64,000 bases of DNA. Origin: PALSA-968 sp964387075. Its GTDB lineage: Bacteria; Bacteroidota; Bacteroidia; B-17B0; Aurantibacillaceae. Under the pieces are notes generated by a model. That model searched no databases, was not told where the DNA came from, and saw only the letters and a list, made by a program, of their open reading frames with translations. Positions 43,015 through 55,200 of this stretch are shown here, one piece after another (within the stretch, counting starts at the first letter, position 1; each line of letters opens with the position of its first letter). The stretch is taken from the NCBI GenBank assembly GCA_964387075.1, contig CAYLVB010000006.1, forward strand, positions 124,001 to 188,000, in the 5' to 3' direction. The position numbers and the translations under genes are program-made.

Positions 43015-46000
43015 ATGAAGAAAAGGCTATACCTTTTAGCGTTGCTGGTCTGCGGGACTTTCAAAGCCTTTCCGCAATTAACGGTTACCCCCAGTGGAGT
43101 TGCAAATACACTGGCGCAGGTTCTTGCAGGCAATGGCGTTACCATAAGCAACGCCAGTCTTAATTGCGGGCCGAACGCCGCGGGCACTTTTACCTATACC
43201 GGTGGCAACCTGGGAATGACCGGGGGTATTATTCTTACCACGGGTACTGCAACCAACGCTATTGGAGCCGGGGGATCCTTCGCTTCCGTGACCAACGGAA
43301 ATAATTTTAATGACCCGCAGCTAACGGCTATTGAGGCCAATGCCACTTATGACGCGTGTATCCTCGAGTTTGATTTCGTGCCTCTTTGCAGTAATGTAAA
43401 CATCACTTTCGTATTCGGTTCCGAGGAATACCCTGAATTTGTGGGCTCCATGTTCAACGACGCTTTTGGCATTTTTTTATCAGGCCCAAACCCCGGGGGA
43501 GGTAATTACGTTAATAATAATATAGCTTCGCTTCCGAACGGAACAGACGTTTCCATTAATACGGTAAATGCCGGAAGTAATGCCGGGTATTTTTACGATA
43601 ACTATACCTCGCCAAACAACCAGATCATTTACGATGGATATACCACTGCCGTCACCTCAACTACGGCCGTAACACCCTGTAATTCCTATCACATGAAGAT
43701 CGCCATTGCCGATGCCGGTGATGGAGGATGGGATTCAGGTGTATTCATAGCCAACGACGCCATTAGTTGTACCACCTCTCCCGTGGTGAGTGCAAGCGCA
43801 ACACCTGCCAGTTGCGCAGGCAATGACGGAACGGCCACTGCAAGCGTGACCAGTTACACAGGCACACCCACGTATACGTGGACTCCAGGCGGACAAAATA
43901 CTGCTTCGATCACCGGACTTGCTCCCGGCACTTATACCTGCGTGGTAGGTTTTGGCGCAAGTTGCTCCACGCTCACACAAACAGTAACTGCCACCGTTGG
44001 ATCAACCGGAGTGCCCGTGGTTATTACGGTTAACAGCCCAAGCATTTGCGTGGGTGGTTCCACTACTTTGAACGCGAGCGGCGCATCAACTTATACCTGG
44101 AGCCCTGCTACCGGGCTAAGCGGAACTTCCGGGGCCAGTGTAACGGCAAACCCGGGATCAACTACAGTTTATACCATCACCGGAACCAGCGCGGGTTGTA
44201 ACGGAACCAATACCTCAACCGTCACCGTAAACCCTACGCCAACGGTAACAGTGAACTCAGCAACAATTTGTCCTACAGCCACTGTCACCTTGAACGCATC
44301 CGGCGCTAATACTTATACCTGGTCGCCGGGCACAGGACTCAGTTCAACAACCGGGGCTTCCGTTAACGCAAGCCCGGCTTCAACAACGGTATATACGATC
44401 TCGGCTACCTCAACTGAAGGGTGTACAACAACAGCCACATCTACGGTTACCATAGGCGGAAGCGTAAGTGTAAGCGTTAACAGCGACGCCATTTGTTCAG
44501 GAAATTCAACAACACTTAATGCCAGTGGAGCCTCTACTTATACCTGGAGTCCCGGAACCGGCTTAAGTTCAACAAGCGGGGCCAGCGTAACTGCCAATCC
44601 CGGCACAACAATTACATATACAGTCATCGGGGCAAGCGGAGGATGTACCGGAACGGCGACATCCACGGTTACTGTAACTCCTACTCCTACTGTTATAGTA
44701 AACTCGCCTACATTTTGTATCGGAAGTTCGGCTGTGCTGAATGCGAGCGGAGCAACAACTTATAACTGGAGTCCGGCAACCGGGTTAAGCGCTACAACCG
44801 GCGCCAGTGTTACAGCCAGCCCAACCGTAACAACAGCTTATACGGTGGTTGGAACAACGGGCACCTGTACCAATTCTGCAACGGCCAACGTAACTGTAAA
44901 TCCATTACCAACCATTTCCGTCAATAACGGGGTTGTTTGTAATGGTGGCAGCACAACACTAACAGCCAGCGGCGCGAGCACGTATACCTGGAGTCCCGCA
45001 ACCGGCTTAAGCGCAACAACCGGTTCAAGCGTGAACGGCAATCCATCCAGTACGACGCAGTACACTGTTACAGGAACTGATATAAACGGTTGCGTGAATT
45101 CTGATACCACAAGCATAACCGTAGTGACTAATCCGACCGTGACGGTGAACACCGCTACACTGTGTGCCGGAGCAACAACCACACTAACCGCTAATGGAGC
45201 TTCTACTTACGTTTGGTCGCCCGGAACAGGCCTGAGTGCAACAACCGGTTCGAGCGTGAATGCGAATCCCGGAAGTACTACTGTATATACGATCACCGGA
45301 ACGGCTGGAACCTGCACGGCTGTTGCAACCACTACCGTAACTATTAATGCATTGCCAACAGTTACTGCAAACAGCGGAACCATTTGCATCGGGCAACAAA
45401 CTGCCACCCTTACCGCCAATGGCGCGAGTACTTATACCTGGAGTCCTGCCACCGGCTTAAGTTCTACGAACGGAAGTCTTGTTACAGCCAACCCCGGTTC
45501 AACAACGTCTTACACAGTTACTGGAACGGATGGTAATGGCTGCGTAAATTCAGGCACAACTTCGGTACTGGTGAATCCGCTGCCGGTCATCACTGTCAAC
45601 AACGGTTTTGTATGTAACGGATCATCCGTAACACTCAACGCGAACGGTGCAAGCACCTATTCATGGAGCCCCGGGACCGGTTTGAGCGCAACCACGGGCG
45701 CAAGCGTGAACGCGAATCCTGGCTCAACCACGCAATATACAGTTACAGGAACCGACGCCAATGGTTGCGTGAACGGCGATACGACCACGGTTACCGTTGT
45801 AAATAATCCAACCGTTACGGTGAACACTGCAACAATATGTCTCGGACAGCAAACGGCTACACTTACCGCGAATGGTGCCGCAACCTATGTTTGGAGCCCG
45901 GGTACAGGACTGAGCTCGACCAGCGGAGCAAGCGTTACGGCAAATCCCGGCGCTACCACAGTTTATACCATTACCGGAACCGCCGGAACCTGCACCGCGG

Positions 46001-48186
46001 TGGCTACAACAACAGTCACGGTGGATCCTCTGCCGGTTGTTAGTATCGGAAGTAACAGTCCGATCTGCGTGAACCAGAATTTGAATCTCACCTCTTCGGG
46101 TGGAACCGGATATTCCTGGAGCGGACCCAATACTTTCTCTTCCACGCTGCAAAACCCAGGTGTGAATGGAGTTACCACTGCTGACGCAGGAATTTATACT
46201 GTGACTGTAACAGATGCCAATACATGCGTGAGTACCGGAACGGTTAACGTGGTGGTAAATCCTTTGCCGATCGTTGGAGTTACCGGCGCTACCGTTTGTG
46301 TCGGCGCTACCATCAATCTTACTTCCAACGGAGGTGTTTCTTATTCGTGGAGCGGGCCAAACTCATATAGTTCAAACCAGCAAAATCCGAGTATAACCGG
46401 GGCCGCCATGAATATGGCAGGAAACTATGTGGTTACAGTTACAGACGCGAATGGCTGCGCGAGCGGCAACGTGGCGAATGTAGTGGTGAATCCATCTTTA
46501 GTCATCGCAGCCGGAAGTAACAGTCCGATCTGCCAAAACGCCACCCTGAACCTATCATCCAGCACCGGCGTCAGTTGGTCGTGGACCGGACCTAACGGAT
46601 TCAGCTCGATCTCTCAAAATCCAAACGTGATCAGCGCTCAGGTGGTTGCCTCAGGAACATATGTTGTTACCGGGACTGACGCCAACGGCTGCCAGGGAAC
46701 AAGCTCGGTTGTAGTAGTGATCAACCCGCTTCCAACCATTACAGCGAATTCGGGAACTATTTGTATAGGACAACAAACCGCAACCCTCACCGCTAACGGA
46801 GGAACAAGTTATTCATGGTCGCCTGCGACCACTCTAAGCAGTGGTACGGGTACAAGCGTTACCGGCAACCCGCTTACAACAACAGCCTACACAATTACCG
46901 GGACCGATGCGAACGGTTGCGTAAATACAGGCACCACATCTATTCTGGTGAACCCATTGCCTGTTGTTACTGCGAACAGCGGCACCCTTTGTATTGGAGA
47001 TTCAATCACTATTATGGCCAATGGCGCAGCCACCTATACCTGGAATCCTACGGCGGGTTTAAGCTCATCCACCGGTGCGCAGGTTAGCGCAGATCCAGCA
47101 GCAACTTCTTCTTATACCGTTACCGGCACCGATAATAACGGATGCTATAGTTCAGGAACATTTACAGTAGTGGTTAACCCGCTGCCGATCGTGAATGTGA
47201 ATTCTTCCTCGATCTGTAACGGAAACCAGACCACACTGAATGCAACGGGTGCCAACACCTATGTCTGGTCGCCGGCAACCGGTTTAAGTTCTTCTACCGG
47301 TTCGAGTGTGAACGCGAATCCCGCTTCCACTTCAACCTATGTTGTAACCGGCACCGACATTAACGGATGTGTGAACACAGCAACCTCGGTGGTTAACGTA
47401 AATACGCCTGCCGTGCTCAATGTGGGTCCGCAGATCTCTTCCGGTTGCGCTCCGGTTTGCGTGAACCTTGCCAATACCACCAGTGCTACCGGTACCTGCA
47501 GCTGGAATTTTGGAGATGGTTCAAGTTCTACAAACTGTAATCCAGGTCACTGTTACACCGGACAAGGAACATTCAACGCCATACTTACATTTACCGACGC
47601 CAATGGCTGCGTGAGTCAGGATACCGCCACGGTTACTGTTTACCCTGTTCCGGATGCCGATTTCAACTATGGTCCGCAACCCACTACGATCCTGGATGGC
47701 AATATTCAATTCACTGACGCTACAACCGGTGCACCCGTTACAACGTGGAATTGGACCTTCGGCGACGCGAACAATTCTTCTTCGGCGATACAAAATCCGG
47801 CGTTCGTATATTACTATGCCGGCAGTTATCCTGTGGAGTTGACCGTAACCACCGCTTATGGCTGTAAAGATTCCACGATCAAGATCGTTTATATTGGTGA
47901 TGATTATACGATCTATGTACCGAACGCCTTTACACCTAATTTTGATGGAGTGAACGATGTGTTCATGGCCAAAGGCGAGGGTATCAAGGATTTCAGGCTT
48001 TATATCTTCGACCGTTGGGGCAACCAGGTTTTCTATTCGGAAGATATCATGAAAGGTTGGGATGGCCGTTTCCAGGCAAAGGGTGATGACATCGTGCAGG
48101 AAGATGTATATGTATGGAAGATCGAATTGAAGAATTATAAAGGAGAACCCAAGCAGCTAAAGGGTACTGTGTCCTTGCTCAAATAG
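43015..48186 (+). CDS. Giant adhesin-like protein: choice-of-anchor L, Ig-like array, T9SS type B
   Basis: 1723 residues. Signal peptide, then a choice-of-anchor L domain (about 20-255; CILEFDFVPLCSNVNITFVF, FGSEEYPEFVGSMFNDAFGI, DAGDGGWDSGVFI). Residues about 335-1465 are some 15 Ig-like units of about 75 residues with the pattern TVTVNSxxICxGxxTTLxA, YxWSPxTGLSxTTG, TxYTVTGTxxxC. Two PKD domains follow (CSWNFGDGSSS, WNWTFGDANNS), then the type B sorting domain (YVPNAFTPNFDGVNDVF ... FDRWGNQVF ... VYVWKIELKN). It should be exported by T9SS and extend from the surface as a stalk. From the repeat beginning at 44455 onward it is co-linear with the 2791-residue protein at 49205. A strong promoter is present. 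Confidence 0.88.
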   Translation: MKKRLYLLALLVCGTFKAFPQLTVTPSGVANTLAQVLAGNGVTISNASLNCGPNAAGTFTYTGGNLGMTGGIILTTGTATNAIGAGGSFASVTNGNNFNDPQLTAIEANATYDACILEFDFVPLCSNVNITFVFGSEEYPEFVGSMFNDAFGIFLSGPNPGGGNYVNNNIASLPNGTDVSINTVNAGSNAGYFYDNYTSPNNQIIYDGYTTAVTSTTAVTPCNSYHMKIAIADAGDGGWDSGVFIANDAISCTTSPVVSASATPASCAGNDGTATASVTSYTGTPTYTWTPGGQNTASITGLAPGTYTCVVGFGASCSTLTQTVTATVGSTGVPVVITVNSPSICVGGSTTLNASGASTYTWSPATGLSGTSGASVTANPGSTTVYTITGTSAGCNGTNTSTVTVNPTPTVTVNSATICPTATVTLNASGANTYTWSPGTGLSSTTGASVNASPASTTVYTISATSTEGCTTTATSTVTIGGSVSVSVNSDAICSGNSTTLNASGASTYTWSPGTGLSSTSGASVTANPGTTITYTVIGASGGCTGTATSTVTVTPTPTVIVNSPTFCIGSSAVLNASGATTYNWSPATGLSATTGASVTASPTVTTAYTVVGTTGTCTNSATANVTVNPLPTISVNNGVVCNGGSTTLTASGASTYTWSPATGLSATTGSSVNGNPSSTTQYTVTGTDINGCVNSDTTSITVVTNPTVTVNTATLCAGATTTLTANGASTYVWSPGTGLSATTGSSVNANPGSTTVYTITGTAGTCTAVATTTVTINALPTVTANSGTICIGQQTATLTANGASTYTWSPATGLSSTNGSLVTANPGSTTSYTVTGTDGNGCVNSGTTSVLVNPLPVITVNNGFVCNGSSVTLNANGASTYSWSPGTGLSATTGASVNANPGSTTQYTVTGTDANGCVNGDTTTVTVVNNPTVTVNTATICLGQQTATLTANGAATYVWSPGTGLSSTSGASVTANPGATTVYTITGTAGTCTAVATTTVTVDPLPVVSIGSNSPICVNQNLNLTSSGGTGYSWSGPNTFSSTLQNPGVNGVTTADAGIYTVTVTDANTCVSTGTVNVVVNPLPIVGVTGATVCVGATINLTSNGGVSYSWSGPNSYSSNQQNPSITGAAMNMAGNYVVTVTDANGCASGNVANVVVNPSLVIAAGSNSPICQNATLNLSSSTGVSWSWTGPNGFSSISQNPNVISAQVVASGTYVVTGTDANGCQGTSSVVVVINPLPTITANSGTICIGQQTATLTANGGTSYSWSPATTLSSGTGTSVTGNPLTTTAYTITGTDANGCVNTGTTSILVNPLPVVTANSGTLCIGDSITIMANGAATYTWNPTAGLSSSTGAQVSADPAATSSYTVTGTDNNGCYSSGTFTVVVNPLPIVNVNSSSICNGNQTTLNATGANTYVWSPATGLSSSTGSSVNANPASTSTYVVTGTDINGCVNTATSVVNVNTPAVLNVGPQISSGCAPVCVNLANTTSATGTCSWNFGDGSSSTNCNPGHCYTGQGTFNAILTFTDANGCVSQDTATVTVYPVPDADFNYGPQPTTILDGNIQFTDATTGAPVTTWNWTFGDANNSSSAIQNPAFVYYYAGSYPVELTVTTAYGCKDSTIKIVYIGDDYTIYVPNAFTPNFDGVNDVFMAKGEGIKDFRLYIFDRWGNQVFYSEDIMKGWDGRFQAKGDDIVQEDVYVWKIELKNYKGEPKQLKGTVSLLK
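44020..47400 (+). repeat. Ig-like domain array, about 15 units
   Basis: In-frame tandem units of about 222-230 bases. A higher-order register is visible: the linker codons preceding units fall at 44455, 45130 and 45805, that is, two successive blocks of exactly 675 bases (three Ig units each). From 45805 to the stop is 2382 bases. Confidence 0.85.
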
Positions 48187-48356
48187 GTCTTTAAGCCTAT
48201 TAGAACGTAAGTAATAATAACCTTTTTTTAGAATCCTCAAAATTTAGTTTTTTCTTGTTTTCCACCTGTTTATAAAGGTTTCGTTATTCGTCGTCGTTTT
48301 TAATGGATTCGTCTAATACCATTAATTTTCGGTCAGAGGATTTTTTATCTTCATAT

Positions 48357-48364
48357 TAGATTTA
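48357..48364 (+). promoter_or_regulatory. -7-like box of the small-protein/adhesin operon
   Basis: TAGATTTA matches TAnnTTTG at 7 of 8 positions and ends 5 bases before TTG 48370 and 11 before GTG 48376. The spacer 48187-48356 otherwise shows a 7-bp inverted repeat (ttaatgg/ccattaa, 48300-48325) and no strong terminator. Confidence 0.4.
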
Positions 48365-48369
48365 AAACC

Positions 48370-48852
48370 TTGCAGGTGATAGTAAAACGTGTTTTTAAGC
48401 TTATTAATTTAAGCATCTTTAGTCTTTTGATTTTTCAGGGGGCTTATTCCCAGAATGATCCTTACAAGGTTCTTTTGAGAAGAAGTGCCCAGTGTATTCA
48501 TAAGGCTCAAAAGATCATGATAGCCGCGGGAAAAAATGATGTAGGCGGAAAACTGGCACAGGCCGTTCAGTTGCAGACCTACGCCAATAAATTATACAGT
48601 TCCAAGAAACAGAGTAACGCCGCATGCGCAAGTCTTGAAGCGCGCAGGCTTGCTTTTGAAATAGGCAAAGACATCAATCATCCAAAGTCTCAACCCGCGC
48701 AATCTACAGAGGAAGAGAAAAAATTGGCGGCAAATTGTACACCCACTGAAACACTTTTAGCGGAAAGCAAAAAAGAACTCAAGCTTTCCACCAACGACAA
48801 GGACTATATGAACCCTGTGTCTTTAAACACCACTAATATCGATCCGAAATAA
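48370..48852 (+). CDS. Small exported protein of unknown function, adhesin operon
   Basis: 160 residues from TTG 48370, or two fewer from GTG 48376; both give a signal peptide (KLINLSIFSLLIFQGAYSQ). The mature part is helical with three cysteines and repeated Ala/Lys-rich stretches (YKVLLRRSAQCIHKAQKIMI, LAQAVQLQTYANKLYSSKK), ending in a polar tail. I recognise no domain. It is followed after one base by another small exported protein and then, after three bases, by the 2791-residue adhesin, so the three should be co-expressed. A periplasmic role linked to that protein is plausible but unproven. Confidence 0.65.
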   Translation: MQVIVKRVFKLINLSIFSLLIFQGAYSQNDPYKVLLRRSAQCIHKAQKIMIAAGKNDVGGKLAQAVQLQTYANKLYSSKKQSNAACASLEARRLAFEIGKDINHPKSQPAQSTEEEKKLAANCTPTETLLAESKKELKLSTNDKDYMNPVSLNTTNIDPK

Positions 48853-48853
48853 T

Positions 48854-49201
48854 ATGATTAAAAAGTTATTCTTTAGGGCCAATCTGCTTTTAGCTCTCTT
48901 TTTCATTTCCCAAATAGGTTTTTCACAAGCTACTGCCAACGCTTCTGAGGGCTACAAAACAGTTGTGTATAAGATCAAAAAACCGAACGAGCAGAACTCA
49001 TTGACGCCTACCCAGGTGATCAACATCGACAAATTACTATCCTCCAAAAAGGGGATAATTGCTTCGAACACTAACGGAGCACTTCGTTTGACCTCTGTTA
49101 AACTGGAAAAAAGTTTCCCTGAAGTAGAGATCAAGAAACTGCTTGGAGAAGCATTAAAACTGGAAGTTGAGTCTTATGAAACCATAAATAATTCAAACTA
49201 G
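48854..49201 (+). CDS. Second small exported protein of the adhesin operon
   Basis: 115 residues. Signal peptide (KKLFFRANLLLALFFISQIGFSQ) and a mature domain of about 90 residues with KTVVYKIKKP, TPTQVINIDKLLSSKKGI and FPEVEIKKLLGEALKLEVESYE. The pattern of a beta strand, helix, strands and a final helix recalls small ferredoxin-like folds (HMA-like), but without a metal-binding CxxC. No family recognised. One base after the previous gene and three before the giant adhesin gene. Confidence 0.65.
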   Translation: MIKKLFFRANLLLALFFISQIGFSQATANASEGYKTVVYKIKKPNEQNSLTPTQVINIDKLLSSKKGIIASNTNGALRLTSVKLEKSFPEVEIKKLLGEALKLEVESYETINNSN

Positions 49202-49204
49202 ACC

Positions 49205-52200
49205 ATGAAATTAACCTTGCGTTTACTATCTTTCTTTATTTTGTATTTAATACAGGTGAATGCTTTTTCTCAAGGAGGCAATACCTGTGCCCAGGCAGCC
49301 TCAGCTCCCGTTACCCTTCCGTTTACTGCCACCGGGCAGTCTACCTGTGCTGATGCGGATAACTTTAACGGAACCATTAACTGCGCATCACCCTCCTCAC
49401 TTTACACTACAGGGCCCGATCATTTCTATGTTTTCACAGCCCCTTCTACCGGTAACGTATCTATTAACCTCACAAACATCAGCCCGGCTTCTCATTATGG
49501 CTCTATCATTGTTTTCCAGGGATGCCCAAGTCCTGCCGGTGGCGCAACCAACTGTGTAAGTGGAACGAGCGCAACCTCTGGAAACCTGGTGTTGAACGTT
49601 CCTGTTACTTCCGGTGTTACGTATTATGTGATGATCGATAACTGGCCAACGCCTGCCTGTATCAATTACGATATCAGCATTGGAACGCCGGCACCTCCTC
49701 AAGGCGGAGACCTTTGTACCTCGCCCATCAACGTAACTACTCCTTACTGCGGTACGGGCCAGATGACCTGCGGAATGAGCGATAACTTCAACGGAACGAT
49801 CAACTGCGGTACTCCATCCTCACTCTATACAACCGGACCTGACGTTTTCTATTCCTTCACTGCTACCAGCACAGGCTCTCACCAGGTGCAGTTAACGAAC
49901 ACCAGTCCAGCATCACATTATGGTTCTATCATTGTTTTTCAGGGTTGCCCAACCTCGTCTACCAATGCTACTAATTGCGTGGCGGGGACAAGCGTTACAT
50001 CGGGTAACTTTGGCCTTAGCTTTAACGCTACTGCCGGTGTAACCTATTACGTGATGATAGACAACTGGCCCTCGCCTGCGTGTTTTTATTATGATATATG
50101 CATAGGTCCCACACCGACTTCTACCCTACAACCCCCTTGCACGAATCTCGGCTACGAGAGCGGAACGACCGGTTGGTTCGGTACCAACGGAACCGTGTCT
50201 AATGGAGGGATGGGTGCTCCTTCGCCGATATACACGGCCAATAGCTTTGGTGTATTCGCTCCGCAAACTTCCATCATGACCGGGGCCGGCACAGATCCTT
50301 ATGGTGGTTTTCCCGTTGTGTTTGCCGGGGCGCAATCTATACGCATCGGTGACGGAACAGGAACTAATTACGGAGGAGCGAGTGTAGAACAGTTATTCCA
50401 GGTAACAAATGCCAACTCAAATTTCACTTACAATTACGCGGTAGTTCTCCAGGATGGTGGTCACGCAAATTACGAGCAACCCTTCTTCCAGGTGGAAGTT
50501 TACGACCAGGCGGGGAATCCCATCTCATGCGGTAATTATCTGATCACGGCTCCCGGAACCGGCTTTGTTCAATCAACAGTAGACGCAACGGTGTGGTATA
50601 AACCCTGGACGCCTGTAAGTATAAACTTATTGAGTTATGTAGGACAAAACGTACGAGTTAAATTCACCTCCGGCGACTGCGCACAAGGCGGGCATTATGG
50701 ATACGCTTATGTGGACTGCTCATGCGCTTCGTATACGATCGTTCCCACCACTATTTGTAACGGGCAAACAGGTGTTATTTCCGCCCCCAATGGCGCTTTA
50801 AGTTATTCCTGGACGCCAGGTGGCGCAACAACCTATAGCACGTCTGTTTCTCCAACTGTAACAACTACCTATACCTGCCAGATCACTTCACAGGGAACAA
50901 CACCCTGCGGCGGAAGTTTAACCACTACTGTTACCGTATTACCCTCACCTACTGTTACGGCCACTTCGGCCACTGTTTGCGTAGGACAAGGAGGAACGCT
51001 TACAGCAAGCGGGGCCAGTACGTATACATGGAGTCCGGCAACGGGTTTAAGTTCTACCACCGGATCAACGGTCACGGCCACACCGGGGAGTTCGCAGAAC
51101 TATACGGTGACCGGAAGCAATGGAAGTTGTGCAACAACGGGAACCTGCGCCGTTACTGTAATTCCGACACCTACCTTAACGGTTAACTCACCCACGATAT
51201 GTCGTGGTAATTCAACCACACTCAATGCTTCAGGGGCCACTACATATAGTTGGACGCCCGCAACCGGGCTAAGTGCTACAACAGGAGCCAGTGTTACCGC
51301 GAATCCTACGGTTACAACAACGTATACGGTAATAGGTACTTCCGGTAGCTGTACCACTACGGCCACCTCTATCGTTACCGTGAATCCTACCCCAACTGTT
51401 ACTGTCAATTCGGCTACCCTCTGTTCAGGCACTTCAACCACACTCAACGCCTCAGGAGCTACCACTTATAGCTGGAGTCCGGGTACCGGACTTAGCGGAA
51501 CAACCGGAGCAAGCGTTACCGCCAATCCAACAGTAACCACCACCTACACGATTGTTGGAACTACGGGTACCTGTACATCTTCCATAACCTCAACAGTAAC
51601 TATTAACCCTACCCCTACTTTAAGTGTTAACTCGGCTACTATCTGTCGCGGAGCTTCCACTACGCTTACAGCCACCGGAGCAACAACATACAGTTGGTCC
51701 CCAGGTTCAGGATTAAGCGCAACCACCGGAGCAAGCGTTGTTTCAAGTCCAACCGCAACTACAACCTACACTATCGTAGGAACAACAGGAACCTGTACTT
51801 CTTCTGTTACCTCAACGGTTACGGTAAATCCAACACCAACGATTACGGTTAACTCTCCAACCATATGCAGTGGCACTTCAACCACATTGAACGCCGGCGG
51901 CGCCACAACCTATAGCTGGGGCCCGGGTACAGGATTAAGCGGAACAACAGGTGCAAGTGTGACAGCGAATCCAACCGTTACTACAACCTATACCGTAGTT
52001 GGAACATTAGCTACCTGTACATCTTCTGCAACTTCAACGGTAACTGTAACTCCAACACCAACCGTTACGGTGAACTCTCCTACTCTTTGCGTAGGAGGAT
52101 CTACTACATTGAACGCGGGTGGTGCAACAACTTATAGCTGGACACCGGGAACCGGACTGAGCAGCACAACTGGAGGAACCGTTACAGCTAATCCGGGAAC

Positions 52201-55200
52201 GACAACAACTTATACAGTGATAGGAACCACCGCTACCTGTACGGCACAAGCGGTTACAACTGTAACTGTAAATCCAACTCCTACTATTACTGTGAACAAT
52301 CCAACCATGTGTCCCGGAAATACAGCTACGCTGACTGCTACAGGTGCGAGTACATATACATGGGCGCCGGCAGGAACCTTGAGCTCATCCACCGGAACAA
52401 CTGTGAATGCTACACCTACCGTAACAACTACCTATACGATCACAGGAACTTCGGTAGCGGGTTGTACAGCTACAGCCACTTCTACCGTTACTATTGGCGG
52501 ATCAATTACACCGGTGGTTAACAGCGCAACGATTTGTGCAGGAAACTCTACAACACTTACCGCAACTGGGGGAACAACTTATACCTGGAGCCCCGGAACC
52601 GGGTTAAGTTCCACATCTGGATCAACGGTTACTGCTAACCCCGGCGCAACCACTACATATACCATTACCGGGTCTACCAGTGGATGTACAGGAACTACAA
52701 CCGCTGTTGTAACCGTAGATCCCTTGCCTGTAGTTACAGTCAATTCTCCTTCTATATGCGTTGGTAATTCAACTACATTAAATGCAAGCGGCGCAACAAC
52801 TTACAGTTGGTCGCCGGGAACGGGATTAAGCGGGACAACCGGAGCAAGCGTAACCGCTAACCCAACCGTAACAACAACTTATACGGTTGTAGGAACCAGT
52901 GCGACATGTACCGCGCAAGCTGTTACAACAATAACCGTAAATCCAACGCCCACGGTAACAGTTAACAACGGAACTGTTTGTAATGGAGGAAGCGTTGTGC
53001 TTACTGCCAGCGGCGCATCCACTTATACATGGAGCCCCGGCACAGGTTTAAGTGCAACAACCGGAGCCAGCGTAACGGGCACACCTACCGTAACAACAAA
53101 CTATACAGTAAGCGCAACCAGCGCGGCAGGCTGTCCCGGGACAGCTACAACAAGCATTACCGTTGTAACGAATCCAACACTAACAGTTAACTCGGCCACC
53201 ATTTGCATGGGCGATTCGGCCACGCTTAACGCGAGTGGAACAGTAACTTATTCATGGTCGCCCGCAACAGGATTGAGCGCTACAACAGGTTCAACAGTAA
53301 CTGCAAATCCGGCCACCACCACAACTTATACGATCGTGGGAACATCGGGAACCTGTACTACCAGCGCGACCGCTGTTGTTACTGTAAATCCATTACCGGT
53401 TGTTACCGTGAACAGCGGAACCATTTGTGCGGGACAAACTACAGCAACCCTTACAGCGGGGGGCGCAACAACTTATAGCTGGAGTCCTTCAACAGGATTG
53501 AGTTCATCGAGTGGATCTCCGGTGGTCGCTAACCCAGGATCAACAACAGGTTATACCGTAACCGGAACCGATGCAAACAACTGCGTGAATACTGCTACTA
53601 CCGCGGTTACTGTCAACGCTACGCCAACCTTAAGTGTGAACAGCGGATTTATTTGTAACGGAAGCACGGCCACACTTACTGCAACAGGCGCATCAACGTA
53701 TACCTGGAGTCCGGCAACAGGTTTAAGTTCAACGAATGGTTCTACTGTAACGGGCAACCCTCCCTCAACTACACAATATACTGTTACCGGAACCGATGCC
53801 AATGGTTGTATAGATTCTGACACCACTTCAATCACTATTGTGAGCAACCCAACCGTAACTGTAAACGCAGCAGCGATCTGTATTGGTGATTCAACAACTT
53901 TAACCGCTAACGGCGCATCGTCTTATGTATGGACTCCGGGCACGGGATTAAGTTCAACCACAGGAGGTTCTGTAACGGCTTTTCCAACCACCACAACAGT
54001 ATATACGATAACGGGCACTGCAGGAACCTGTTCTGCTGTTACAACCACCACCGTAACTGTGAATCCTTTACCGGCTGTTACCGTGAACAGCGGAACTATC
54101 TGTATAGGGCAACAAACGGCAACACTTACCGCTGGCGGAGCAAGTACCTATACCTGGTCGCCTTCCACCGGATTAAGTTCTGCGAACGGAAGCCCTGTTA
54201 GCGCAACCCCTACAGTTACTTCTTCTTATACGGTTACCGGAACTGATGCTAATGGTTGTGTGAACACCGCAACAACCACAGTAAATGTAAATCCTTTACC
54301 AACGATCACCTTGAACAGCGGATTTGTTTGTAACGGAAGCTCTGCTACATTGAACGCTGGAGGAGCTTCTACCTATAGCTGGAGCCCCGGAACAGGATTA
54401 AGTGCAACAACCGGTTCCAGTGTTAACGCTTCGCCGGCATCAACAACACAATATACAGTAACCGGTACCGATGTAAATGGCTGCGTGAATTCGGATACAA
54501 CCAGCGTGACCGTTGTGAATAACCCAACAGTAACGGTAAATGCAGCTACGATCTGTATCAATGATTCTACCACGTTAACCGCGACCGGCGCAGCAACCTA
54601 TGTTTGGTCTCCTGCCACCGGATTGAGTTCTACAAGTGGGACTTCAGTAACGGCAAACCCAACTGCTACCACAGTTTACACGATAACAGGAACAGCCGGA
54701 ACCTGTACAGCAGTTGCCACTACTACTGTAACCGTGAATCCGCTTCCCGTTATTACGGTGAACAGTGGAACAATTTGTATCGGGCAGCAAACTGCAACTT
54801 TGACCGCAGGCGGAGCAAGTAGCTATACCTGGTCGCCTTCCACGGGATTAAGTTCTGCGAACGGAAGCCCTGTTAGCGCAACCCCTACGGTTACTTCTTC
54901 TTATACCGTTACAGGAACTGATGTTAATGGGTGTGTTAATACGGAAACTACTACTGTAACCGTTAATCCGCTTCCAATACTAAGCTTAAGCAACGCGCTG
55001 ATCTGCGTTGGAAGTTCAACGCCAATAACAGCAACAGGCGCCACAACTTATTCATGGAGTCCCGGCACAGGATTAAGTTCAACCACCGGGGGAACTGTAA
55101 CAGCAAACCCAACAACTACCACAAATTATACAGTTGTTGGAACTGACGCGAACGGTTGTGTAAATTCTGACACAACAACAATAACAGTTGTGACAAACCC

